DNA of 32,670 nucleotides, taken from contig NZ_QYTW02000018.1 of the NCBI RefSeq assembly GCF_003605405.2, forward strand, positions 1 to 32,670, in the 5' to 3' direction. The notes below the pieces were generated by a model that had not been told where the DNA came from, did no database searches, and saw only the letters and a list, made by a program, of their open reading frames with translations. Position numbers and translations under genes: made by a program. Shown here in pieces: positions 23,457 through 29,555 of this stretch (positions are counted from its first letter, which is position 1; the number at the start of each line of letters is the position of its first letter). The DNA comes from Siminovitchia terrae. GTDB lineage: Bacteria > Bacillota > Bacilli > Bacillales > Bacillaceae_C.

Positions 23457-23909
23457 ATGAATAAAATCGAAATCGAGAACACGCTTAAAGATTACCATTG
23501 GATGATTAACAGCATCAAAATCATGAGACAGTCATTGGAATCTGCAGGAGAAGGATTAACGGCCCAATACGGCGTTGAATCAGCTATGCCAAAGCCAAAA
23601 GGTACAACCAGTGATCCAGTGCATAGAGAGGTCATAAGACGAGGAAAAAGGGTAGATAAAATTCGAGAATATGAAGATAGGATACTTGAAATCCAAGGTC
23701 TATTTCATAAAGTCCACGATGAAAGAGAATGCGAAGTCTTGTATTGGCTCCTGGAAGGAAAAAGCTATCGCTGGATTGGTTATCACATGGGGTTGTCTGC
23801 CTCTCATATTCAAAGATTAAGAAATAACATTATTGATCATATGTCTGAAACAAATGTTACAAATGGTACAAAGGATACGGATTTGAAAAATGAAAAATGT
23901 GCATGTTAG
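23457..23909 (+). CDS. Phage late-gene regulator, ArpU/RinA-type with sigma-70 region-4-like HTH
   Basis: A 150-residue protein. The C-terminal helix-turn-helix (CEVLYWLLEGKSYRWIGYHM followed by GLSASHIQRLRNNI, about 100-130) resembles region 4 of sigma factors, as in ArpU/RinA family activators that turn on packaging and structural genes. The N-terminal half (LKDYHWMINSIKIMRQSLE) is helical. Position just ahead of the packaging module agrees. ATG after GAGGAGGGG. Its target late operon has largely been deleted here. Confidence 0.8.
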   Translation: MNKIEIENTLKDYHWMINSIKIMRQSLESAGEGLTAQYGVESAMPKPKGTTSDPVHREVIRRGKRVDKIREYEDRILEIQGLFHKVHDERECEVLYWLLEGKSYRWIGYHMGLSASHIQRLRNNIIDHMSETNVTNGTKDTDLKNEKCAC

Positions 23910-23970
23910 ACTGGAAGGGAGGTATGAATGATGTTATTCCGTGAATGTTTCTCCATTATGTAATCTGTTG

Positions 23971-24004
23971 GCGTTGTCCTTTGGAAAAGGATGGCGCATT
24001 TTTA
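23971..24004 (+). terminator. Terminator after the late regulator
   Basis: GCGTTGTCCTT (23971-23981) pairs with AAGGATGGCGC (23987-23997), 11 pairs with three wobbles, followed by ATTTTTA. Confidence 0.8.
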
Positions 24005-24089
24005 CTTTATAATAATTTATTTAATATATATTGCATTAAGTTATTAATGTTAAGCCATAATAAGAAAAGAAGAAAGGGGAGGGGATGGA

Positions 24090-24164
24090 TCAGACCCCAT
24101 CCCACTTTATAAACGTGAATGAAAAAACAAGAATCTTCACTGATAATACTCTGATTTTTTTCAT
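24090..24164 (-). CDS. Candidate 24-residue hydrophobic cationic peptide
   Basis: On the minus strand GAAAGGAGGAGTAAG (24167-24181) stands just before an ATG at 24164 that encodes MKKIRVLSVKILVFSFTF plus IKWDGV. A hairpin (GGGATGG/CCATCCC) overlapping the stop and followed by a T-rich stretch would end the transcript. A basic N-terminus and a single hydrophobic stretch of this size are the look of leader or type I toxin peptides. It runs against the direction of its neighbours. No strong promoter was found, so this is tentative. Confidence 0.35.
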   Translation of the reverse strand: MKKIRVLSVKILVFSFTFIKWDGV

Positions 24165-24227
24165 CACTTACTCCTCCTTTCTTCATTATCATGCTAATAA
24201 TAGTTATTTTTTATTCATTTTAATTTT

Positions 24228-24250
24228 AGCACCCACTGTGGTGCTATTTC
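24228..24250 (+). terminator. Cassette terminator, copy 1
   Basis: AGCACC (24228-24233) pairs with GGTGCT (24240-24245), followed by ATTTCTTATGCCTAAA. The trailing 14 bases TTCTTATGCCTAAA are identical to those after copy 2 at 24958-24983. Confidence 0.65.
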
Positions 24251-24286
24251 TTATGCCTAAAAATTGATATATATGCTAGATTTATA

Positions 24287-24315
24287 TTGACGTTCGTAAA
24301 TATAAATAGTATAAT
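24287..24315 (+). promoter_or_regulatory. Near-consensus SigA promoter for the 51-residue basic peptide
   Basis: TTGACG (24287-24292), 17-base spacer, TATAAT (24310-24315). Initiation near 24322 leaves only a few bases before GAAAGGAGGGG. This is the best promoter in the prophage. Confidence 0.85.
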
Positions 24316-24342
24316 AAAAGTATAGAAAGGAGGGGTACATAA

Positions 24343-24498
24343 GTGAACATGGACGATTGGGAGAGGGCGCTTAGAATGACAGCATGGACAACTGCAAGTA
24401 TCGGGGCGGTAGTAGCAACGATAAAAAATCTAAGTGACTTGAATGACAAGAAAAAGAAAAAGCGACGATCTCCGGGCAAGAAGAAACGTCGCAAATGA
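24343..24498 (+). CDS. 51-residue protein with a hydrophobic helix and very basic tail
   Basis: Starts at GTG after AAAGGAGGGG and reads MNMDDWERALRMTAWTTASI, then GAVVATIKNLSDLND, then a tail with 13 Lys/Arg in 16 residues. The middle (TAWTTASIGAVVATI) could form one short membrane or amphipathic helix. Function unknown; small membrane-active peptide or nucleic-acid-binding protein are both possible. A strong promoter and ribosome site argue that it is real. It follows cassette terminator copy 1. Confidence 0.6.
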   Translation: MNMDDWERALRMTAWTTASIGAVVATIKNLSDLNDKKKKKRRSPGKKKRRK

Positions 24499-24562
24499 AT
24501 GGGGAGTAAGGGAGCTAACAATTCCCTTCTCCAACTACAGTATACCATGTTCACTGAAAATC

Positions 24563-24742
24563 ATGAAAAAAATTGATTGGTTTAATCTAGTATTACTGTG
24601 TTTCTTTATTATGCATTTTACAACTATAGATTATAAAAACTTTGATTGGGTTGAAATAGTTACTGCTGTTTTGGCTGGCATTTGGTTTATACTCACTTTA
24701 GTAGACTTATTTATTAGGTGGAGGGTATCAAAGCATGAGTAA
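24563..24742 (+). CDS. Small two-helix membrane protein
   Basis: A 59-residue protein beginning MKKIDWFNLVLLCFFIMHF, with a second hydrophobic helix (IVTAVLAGIWFILTLVDLFI) and a basic end. The ribosome site before the ATG at 24563 is weak; the frame is open further upstream but has no better ATG/GTG/TTG. It overlaps the next gene by 8 bases. Function unknown. Confidence 0.5.
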   Translation: MKKIDWFNLVLLCFFIMHFTTIDYKNFDWVEIVTAVLAGIWFILTLVDLFIRWRVSKHE

Positions 24743-24959
24743 TGGATCTTCTTTTCATTTTAAGGATGTTCAGGAGTTAAGAGCATTCCTGAATGATGAA
24801 GTCGTAACTACGACAGAAGCTATTCAATTGATCGGGTGCAGCCGCCAAAACTTAAAACAATTAGTGGATCATGGAACCCTTGTTCCAATCAAACAGACAC
24901 CCAGAGAAAGATTATTTTTAAGGTCTGATGTTCTAAATTATAAAATGAAACGCAAGTAG
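24735..24959 (+). CDS. Excisionase/MerR-like small DNA-binding protein
   Basis: A 74-residue protein with a winged-helix pattern: VVTTTEAIQLIGCSRQNLKQ followed by LVDHGTLVPIKQTPRERLFL and RSDVLNYK. This matches the helix-turn-helix plus wing of the excisionase-type HTH_17 family. It may regulate local cassettes or act as a directionality factor for the integrase, though it is 7 kb away. GGTGGAGGG ribosome site. A cassette terminator follows directly. Confidence 0.75.
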   Translation: MSNGSSFHFKDVQELRAFLNDEVVTTTEAIQLIGCSRQNLKQLVDHGTLVPIKQTPRERLFLRSDVLNYKMKRK

Positions 24960-24983
24960 CATCTCATGACGAGGTGCTTTTTC
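24958..24983 (+). terminator. Cassette terminator, copy 2
   Basis: AGCATCTC (24958-24965) pairs with GAGGTGCT (24971-24978), loop ATGAC, then TTTTCTTATGCCTAAA. The hairpin begins within the stop codon of the preceding gene. Confidence 0.85.
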
Positions 24984-25023
24984 TTATGCCTAAATCATTA
25001 CCGGTCTGGTGCACCTTCCATTT

Positions 25024-25071
25024 AATTGGTAAGATATCCCTAGACATAATTCGTAGGGGGTTAATGGATTG
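25024..25071 (+). promoter_or_regulatory. Duplicated hairpin leader, copy 1, covering a ribosome site
   Basis: AATTGGTAAGATATCCCTA (25024-25042) is identical to 26286-26304. CCCTA (25038-25042) can pair with TAGGG (25054-25058), which is the start of the AGGGGG ribosome site eight bases before the TTG start at 25069. The pairing would hide the ribosome site until the stem is opened. Confidence 0.7.
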
Positions 25072-25902
25072 AAGAAGTTATGCTTTAGTTTAGCAGCCAT
25101 TTTATTATTGACTGCTGGATGTTCATCCGAGGAAGTAGCTGAACCAAAGGATGAACAGCTGAAAGAAGAAGTGAAGAAGGAACCGGAGAAAAAGGGTAAA
25201 AATACTATTAATGTTGAGATAGATGTTGAGCCGGTAGTTGAGGAAGACGGCAAGGTCCATTTTATAGGGAAAACGAATTTACCTGATTACGCGGAATTGA
25301 TGTTTACACTTAAAGGGCTTGATGGATACACCGCGCAGTCTAAAGAAACTGTGTTAGATGGAGTAATTGAAACAGGAAGCTTTAGTAACAAAGGAGAAGG
25401 TTTACCCGGAAAAAGATACCAATTGTCCATTGAATTATCATCAACTCAAGATGATAAGTTTGTTGACGTTGTTGGAAAAGAGTATGAAAACCTAACTGGA
25501 GATCTCATAATAGAGTCCGTTCTTGGTAAAACGATGGAATATAGGTCCTCGTTTTTAATTGAAGGTAAAGGAAAAAAGAATTACATTAGTCCTGATGAAG
25601 TTGAAAAAGTCGTAAACTATATCGCCATAGGCGAACAAGATAAATTAATAAGCGTTGATGTTGTAGATGGAGAAATCAAAATAGTTATTGAACAGGCTCC
25701 TCATGATTTATTGCCAGGGGAAGACTTGGCTACCAATACATATAGCAAAATTTCGGATGAACTTTTAGAACTTGAAAGCTGGGATATTCTAACAATTCAA
25801 TATGTTGACATAGGAACAATTAGCATGAACCGTTCCGAAAAAGAAAGGAATGAATACGGCGATTATTTCCCTACTCAAGTAATTGAGGAGAGGCTAGAGT
25901 AA
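25069..25902 (+). CDS. Prophage-encoded lipoprotein
   Basis: A 277-residue lipoprotein. A basic start, hydrophobic stretch and lipobox LTAGC put the lipidated cysteine at 19, followed by a charged linker rich in Lys/Glu (DEQLKEEVKKEPEKKGK). The body has an immunoglobulin-like strand region (NVEIDVEPVVEEDGKVHFIG; ELMFTLKGLDGYTAQSKETV) and a second domain from about residue 170. TTG start after AGGGGG. No family recognised. Surface lipoproteins in prophages often block superinfection, but nothing in the sequence proves that here. Confidence 0.75.
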   Translation: MKKLCFSLAAILLLTAGCSSEEVAEPKDEQLKEEVKKEPEKKGKNTINVEIDVEPVVEEDGKVHFIGKTNLPDYAELMFTLKGLDGYTAQSKETVLDGVIETGSFSNKGEGLPGKRYQLSIELSSTQDDKFVDVVGKEYENLTGDLIIESVLGKTMEYRSSFLIEGKGKKNYISPDEVEKVVNYIAIGEQDKLISVDVVDGEIKIVIEQAPHDLLPGEDLATNTYSKISDELLELESWDILTIQYVDIGTISMNRSEKERNEYGDYFPTQVIEERLE

Positions 25903-25922
25903 TTTATTTAAAAAAGACAGGT

Positions 25923-25960
25923 AGCATCCGGTTATATCATTGTCGGGTGCTTTTTCTTAT
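25923..25960 (+). terminator. Cassette terminator, copy 3
   Basis: AGCATCC (25923-25929) pairs with GGGTGCT (25945-25951), followed by TTTTCTTATTCCCAAAA. Same style as copies 1, 2 and 4. Confidence 0.85.
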
Positions 25961-25977
25961 TCCCAAAACAAAGAGAG

Positions 25978-26003
25978 GCAGGTGATGTAGATTATTCACC
26001 TGC
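25978..26003. promoter_or_regulatory. Inverted repeat between lipoprotein 1 and the 63-residue gene
   Basis: GCAGGTGA (25978-25985) and TCACCTGC (25996-26003) form a perfect 8-bp inverted repeat with a 10-base centre and no T-run. It may be an operator for the following cassette. The rest of 25903-26102 is non-coding; TTGTCA at 26022 is a possible -35 with a poor -10. Confidence 0.4.
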
Positions 26004-26102
26004 AAATTATAGCCAACCTATTTGTCAAGTAGTGTCGAATGATCATTATAGGTAAATAGTCCTCTTTTGTAGAAGTGTACTGTTAAAAAGGAGGATTGTT
26101 TT

Positions 26103-26294
26103 ATGCGAAAGTATAAAGTGAATATTCTTCTTAAGAACGGACATCAAATGGAATTTATTACGAATACTGATGTACGAACAGCCGAGAGACAAGTGATCCT
26201 TGGGGATGAATATATTTTGACAAAGGACCTATACGTCATCAGCTTTCGACATATCAAGAAAATGACGGTGGAAGAAAAGTGTACCAATTGGTAA
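26103..26294 (+). CDS. Small hypothetical protein
   Basis: A 63-residue, beta-strand-rich protein (MRKYKVNILLKNGHQMEFIT; EYILTKDLYVISFRHIKKM), with a strong AAAAAGGAGG ribosome site. Short phage proteins of this make-up are common in Bacillaceae; function unknown. Its last codons overlap the start of the second duplicated leader. Confidence 0.65.
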   Translation: MRKYKVNILLKNGHQMEFITNTDVRTAERQVILGDEYILTKDLYVISFRHIKKMTVEEKCTNW

Positions 26295-26331
26295 GATATC
26301 CCTATACATATGTGTAGGGGGTAATGTCTTG
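26286..26331 (+). promoter_or_regulatory. Duplicated hairpin leader, copy 2, covering a ribosome site
   Basis: Shares AATTGGTAAGATATCCCTA and TAGGGGGT...TAAT with copy 1. CCCTATAC (26300-26307) pairs with GTGTAGGG (26312-26319) around ATAT, eight pairs with one wobble, burying the AGGGGG site of the TTG start at 26329. The longer stem here despite changed loop bases suggests the pairing matters. Confidence 0.7.
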
Positions 26332-26784
26332 AAACGTTTTATTATGTTCTTATTAGTGTCTATAATTCTAGTCGGGTGTTCAGGAAACAGCGAACAATAC
26401 TTAACCGCAGAAAGTTTTATAGATCAATATAATCCTATTGCTGAAGCTGAGGCCTTGTTAACTTTTGAAGAGACAGAAGTGAACGAGCGTGGATATATTG
26501 TAACCACTGCGGAAGATGCATTAGAAGGTATTAGCATTAAGGTAAATGAAAACGAAGTGATCGACGAGATAAAGTATTCAGGAGGCAACTACTTGCAAGT
26601 GTTAGCAATCCTGGAAGCTTTAGGATACGACAATACAGAAAACTACGATTCAGTTGTTGAGGCATTTGACAACATCGAACAATCGCCAGTCCACGTAGAG
26701 TGGGAAGAGGATGGGACAAAAGTGTTTATAGCTGCTACAAGTCCAGAAATTATAAGTATGAATGTTTCAGCAATAGATGATTAA
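26329..26784 (+). CDS. Second prophage-encoded lipoprotein
   Basis: A 151-residue lipoprotein: MKRFIMFLLVSIILVGCSGN has the lipobox with cysteine at 17. The mature part is acidic and alternates helices and strands (SFIDQYNPIAEAEALLTFEE; GGNYLQVLAILEALGYDNTE). TTG start behind a leader nearly the same as that of the 25069 lipoprotein. The two proteins are not obviously alike beyond the signal peptide. Function unknown; co-regulation with the first lipoprotein is inferred. Confidence 0.7.
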   Translation: MKRFIMFLLVSIILVGCSGNSEQYLTAESFIDQYNPIAEAEALLTFEETEVNERGYIVTTAEDALEGISIKVNENEVIDEIKYSGGNYLQVLAILEALGYDNTENYDSVVEAFDNIEQSPVHVEWEEDGTKVFIAATSPEIISMNVSAIDD

Positions 26785-26798
26785 AATGGAGTGATTAA

Positions 26799-27134
26799 AT
26801 GAACCTAGTTGATTGTGATCATTGCCATAAACCTTTTAACATTCAACCAAAGGAAAAGAAACACGGCAAAGGAATCATCGAAACTTATTTCACTTGTCCG
26901 CATTGCAAACAACGGTACACATCATTTGTCACGAATGCAGAAATCAGGAAGAGGCAACGGGAGATTAAAAAGCTACATGAATCTGTTCATAAGCCTGCCA
27001 AAGACTATACCGCTGGTCGAATAAACGAACGTGATTATAAACAAGCGATTGATAGGATTCACGAGAAGATTGATAAAAAGCAAGCAGCACTTGAACCGAG
27101 AATGCAGGAATTGAAGAATAAAGTTGCGAGGTGA
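26799..27134 (+). CDS. Zinc-ribbon phage protein with coiled-coil tail
   Basis: A 111-residue protein. CDHC (6-9) and CPHC (about 33-36) form a zinc ribbon with ETYF between; the second half is a charged coiled coil (REIKKLHESVHKPAKDYTAG, then RIHEKIDKKQAALEPRMQEL). ATG after TGGAGTG. Widespread type of small Bacillaceae phage protein, function unknown. Followed directly by the 27140 gene, with which it is probably co-transcribed. Confidence 0.65.
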   Translation: MNLVDCDHCHKPFNIQPKEKKHGKGIIETYFTCPHCKQRYTSFVTNAEIRKRQREIKKLHESVHKPAKDYTAGRINERDYKQAIDRIHEKIDKKQAALEPRMQELKNKVAR

Positions 27135-27139
27135 TAACT

Positions 27140-27985
27140 GTGGATCAAGGGAAAAAGGAAGATTTAAAAGAAAGTATAAAGGATACTGCCGCTGATATCA
27201 TACTTGATGTTGGAAGTGAAGCTGCCGCAGAAGTTGTTAAAGAAACTGTAACAGGTTTACTGAAAGAAGTATTGGTTGATACGGGAGCCTCAATGATTCC
27301 TGGAATCTCTGGAGCAATATCCGGATGTAAACGTGCACGATTTGAGCGAAATATTAAACAGTTCACAAATGAGTTATCTTTAAAAGTTGAAGATCTTCGC
27401 ATAAATTTAGAACAGAAAACAGCAGAACAGAAAGAGCAATTGGACCAACTACTGGCATATATATTGGATTATGTAATTGATGAGCAGCAAGAAGAAAAGA
27501 TAGAGTTTATGGTTAATGGTTTTGTGCAAATGACAGAACACGAAAATATTACGGAAGATTTTGTTTTAACGTATTATGACGTTTTGAAAGAGTTACGGCT
27601 GGTTGATATTTCAGTGTTAAGGTTAATGTACACTTCCTTTTATATGTATGATCAAGCTAATCGGGAAACCTATATCGATGTAATGGAAAAGCACGGAATA
27701 AGCTTGGAACAATATGAGTCTGTTAGGCGGAATTTACATAGAAGAGGTCTTCTTACTACGAAAACAGACTTAAACATTAATGATGATTTGGATCAAATAC
27801 ACAAGACTTTTAAGGAATTATTCGCATATCTAAAAAAGCTAACAAACCCAAGGTTCAAAGGATCTTTGCCGACATTGAGAGAACCGAAATTTAAATCTAA
27901 AGATAATCTACAAATATCTAAGTTCGGGCGTGAATTTGTGCATTTTTTCTTGAATATGGATAACGATGAGATGACGGGACAATAG
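27140..27985 (+). CDS. Protein with glycine-rich hydrophobic N-terminus and winged-helix-like end (Abi-alpha-like architecture)
   Basis: About 281 residues from a GTG after GAGGTG. Residues 20-62 are hydrophobic and glycine-rich (DVGSEAAAEVV; DTGASMIPGISGAISGCKRA), suited to membrane insertion. A helical middle (FTNELSLKVEDLRINLEQKT; EEKIEFMVNGFVQMTEHENI) follows, then a winged-helix-like end (LRLVDISVLRLMY; YESVRRNLHRRGLLTTK; ISKFGREFVHFFL). The order hydrophobic stretch, helical bundle, wing ending in FGREF resembles DUF4393/Abi-alpha abortive-infection proteins. I infer this from layout only; it may be a different family. Coupled to the zinc-ribbon gene upstream. Confidence 0.6.
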   Translation: MDQGKKEDLKESIKDTAADIILDVGSEAAAEVVKETVTGLLKEVLVDTGASMIPGISGAISGCKRARFERNIKQFTNELSLKVEDLRINLEQKTAEQKEQLDQLLAYILDYVIDEQQEEKIEFMVNGFVQMTEHENITEDFVLTYYDVLKELRLVDISVLRLMYTSFYMYDQANRETYIDVMEKHGISLEQYESVRRNLHRRGLLTTKTDLNINDDLDQIHKTFKELFAYLKKLTNPRFKGSLPTLREPKFKSKDNLQISKFGREFVHFFLNMDNDEMTGQ

Positions 27986-28000
27986 GTGTCCTGTTTTTTT
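27974..28000 (+). terminator. Terminator overlapping the end of the 27140 gene
   Basis: ACGGGACA (27974-27981) pairs with TGTCCTGT (27987-27994), loop ATAGG, followed by seven T. The stop codon lies within the loop region. Confidence 0.88.
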
Positions 28001-28026
28001 ATGGTTCAAAAAGGAGTGATCATAAA

Positions 28027-28167
28027 TTGAACCAAGAGTTGTTTATTGTTGCATTACTTAACCTTGCAAAAGAGATTGTAGAAAAGCCTAAAAACACTTC
28101 TTCCGAAGAGGCTTTTTTAGAACAAGTAGACATTTTTATAACTGAATTAGAGAAAAAAATTATGTAG
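28027..28167 (+). CDS. 46-residue acidic helical protein
   Basis: TTG start after AAAAAGGAGTGATC. Reads (M)NQELFIVALLNLAKEIVEK, then SSEEAFLEQVDIFITELEKK and IM. Two amphipathic helices, no motif. Enclosed between its own two terminators, so it is an independent cassette. Unknown function; antitoxin-like size. Confidence 0.55.
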   Translation: MNQELFIVALLNLAKEIVEKPKNTSSEEAFLEQVDIFITELEKKIM

Positions 28168-28197
28168 TACCCACTCACTTAGTTGGGTGCTTTTTCT
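28166..28197 (+). terminator. Cassette terminator, copy 4
   Basis: AGTACCCA (28166-28173) pairs with TGGGTGCT (28184-28191), followed by TTTTCTATT. It begins in the stop codon of the 46-residue gene. Confidence 0.82.
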
Positions 28198-28213
28198 ATT
28201 GGAGGGAATAACA

Positions 28214-28630
28214 TTGGATGAAATCATAGGTCATGCAATTTATAAATGCTTATGCTGTGGTTATAGAGATAAGGTCAGAGGTAAACGAAAAGACTACAAA
28301 GAAATATATGTTTGCCCTAAGTGTAATGGTGCTTTCGTAGATATTTATCACTTGCATAAATATCAAACAAAGAATCCTGCCAAGGATATAGAAGTAACTC
28401 CATTGTTGGTAATTGAATTAGAAAATGAGACAGCTGTCCCGAAAGTATTCTATCAGGGTAAAGAGATAACCAGAAAGACAATAGTCGCATTTGGATGGGA
28501 AACGAAAAAGGCTGATGTAGAATCTGATGGGTTAATGTACGACATTGATTATTTTGAACCAGTGGATGGAGTTACATGTCGTAGAGGGTACAGATTAAGA
28601 CGAGGTAAGTTTTCCTTTGATGATGAATGA
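28214..28630 (+). CDS. Zinc-ribbon phage protein
   Basis: A 138-residue protein from a TTG seven bases after GGAGGG. CLCC and CPKC (near residues 13-16 and 36-39) form an N-terminal zinc ribbon. The remainder is beta-rich (EVTPLLVIELENETAVPKVF; TIVAFGWETKKADVESDG) and acidic at the end. It overlaps the HNH gene by 4 bases. Function unknown; probably acts with packaging genes or is a late cassette. Confidence 0.6.
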   Translation: MDEIIGHAIYKCLCCGYRDKVRGKRKDYKEIYVCPKCNGAFVDIYHLHKYQTKNPAKDIEVTPLLVIELENETAVPKVFYQGKEITRKTIVAFGWETKKADVESDGLMYDIDYFEPVDGVTCRRGYRLRRGKFSFDDE

Positions 28631-28962
28631 GTCAGCAACTCTATGACAAATACAAACGTAATCAAGAAGCAAAGCGATTCTATAACAGTGCCGCATGGAT
28701 AAAGTGTCGGGAGTCGGTGCTGATCAGGGATGGCTATCTTTGCCAGGGGTGTTTGAAGCACGGCGCACTGACACCAGCTGACATGGTGCATCACATTAAA
28801 CACTTCCTGGATTATCCGGAGCTTGCACTTGACGAAGACAATCTTGAAAGTTTATGTAATCCATGTCATAACAAAGAGCACCCAGAGAAGGGTGAAGGCG
28901 AGAAGAAAAGGAAACCGAAAATCGCAGTGGTAGAGTTTGGGGCGAACCCGGAAATAACATAG
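28627..28962 (+). CDS. Phage HNH endonuclease of the packaging module
   Basis: A 111-residue HNH protein. Zinc cysteines Cys39/Cys42 (LCQGC) and Cys77/Cys80 (CNPC), the first His pair His55-His56 in ADMVHHIKHF, Asn72 (DEDNLESL) and His81 (CHNKEH) make a complete HNH fold. In cos-type HK97-like phages this nuclease sits beside the terminases and is needed for specific genome cutting. ATGA overlap with the previous gene. Confidence 0.92.
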   Translation: MSQQLYDKYKRNQEAKRFYNSAAWIKCRESVLIRDGYLCQGCLKHGALTPADMVHHIKHFLDYPELALDEDNLESLCNPCHNKEHPEKGEGEKKRKPKIAVVEFGANPEIT

Positions 28963-29032
28963 CCCCCCTACCCTTAAAAAGGAAAATCGGTTTTTACCCA
29001 GACCGGCTGACTCGCTTCTTCACAATAACACC
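28963..29032. other. Candidate cos region between the HNH and small terminase genes
   Basis: After the HNH stop comes a C-run (CCCCCCTACCC, 28963-28973), then GGTTTTTACCC, then a GC-rich GACCGGCTGACTCGC (29001-29015). Cohesive-end sites of HNH-terS-terL phages often lie in exactly this gap and look like this. Identification rests on position and composition only. Confidence 0.45.
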
Positions 29033-29063
29033 GCCCATCAATATTTTTTGATTGGGCATTTTT
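29033..29063 (+). terminator. Terminator upstream of the small terminase
   Basis: GCCCATCAA (29033-29041) pairs with TTGATTGGGC (29048-29057) with one bulge, followed by ATTTTTG. Confidence 0.75.
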
Positions 29064-29102
29064 GCGTTAAAAATACCAATTTTAAAAGGAGGTGAGGGTA
29101 AC

Positions 29103-29555
29103 ATGCCAACACCAGCTAAACCAGCAAGGTTACAGCTTTTACAAGGTAACCCAGCAAAGAAAAATGTTACTGAGTTGAAACGAAGAGCCGAGCGGGAAGA
29201 AAAGATGAAAATGAGTGCGGAGCATGTTATCCCGCCCTCATGGCTTGATAAAACTGCCCAGAAAGAATTTAAGAGACTGGCTACTTTGCTTTTAAGTGTC
29301 GAATTGATAAATGATGCCGATGTGGGGCACTTGGCTTTATATTGTGATGCCTATTCTCAGTACCTGTCTTATAAGAGGCAAATAAAATCAAAGGGAATGT
29401 GGGTGGACGGAAAGCCGAATCCTTTTATATTAAGAATGAAGGATGCAGCTGCTCAGATGCGGTCGTTTGCCACCGATTTAGGATTATCGCCGTCTGCAAG
29501 AGCAAGGCTGGCTATTAATTTAGAGGGTGACGATGACGATGACGACGATTTCTAA
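29103..29555 (+). CDS. terS: Phage terminase small subunit, P27 family
   Basis: A 150-residue DNA-recognition subunit of the packaging motor. MPTPAKPARLQLLQGNPAKK and the following basic segment are typical of P27-type small terminases; the helical core includes LDKTAQKEFKRLATLLLS and DADVGHLALYCDAYSQYL. The C-terminus is a run of seven Asp then Phe, encoded by a GAC/GAT repeat that doubles in another frame as the first codons of the large subunit. ATG after AAAGGAGGTGAGGG. Confidence 0.92.
   Translation: MPTPAKPARLQLLQGNPAKKNVTELKRRAEREEKMKMSAEHVIPPSWLDKTAQKEFKRLATLLLSVELINDADVGHLALYCDAYSQYLSYKRQIKSKGMWVDGKPNPFILRMKDAAAQMRSFATDLGLSPSARARLAINLEGDDDDDDDF

Noticed and set aside
24007-24267. 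Open frames of about 60 residues on both strands (24085-24267 plus, 24007-24192 minus)
   Set aside because: They run through hairpins and have ribosome sites at wrong distance. Only the 24-residue minus-strand frame has a good site.
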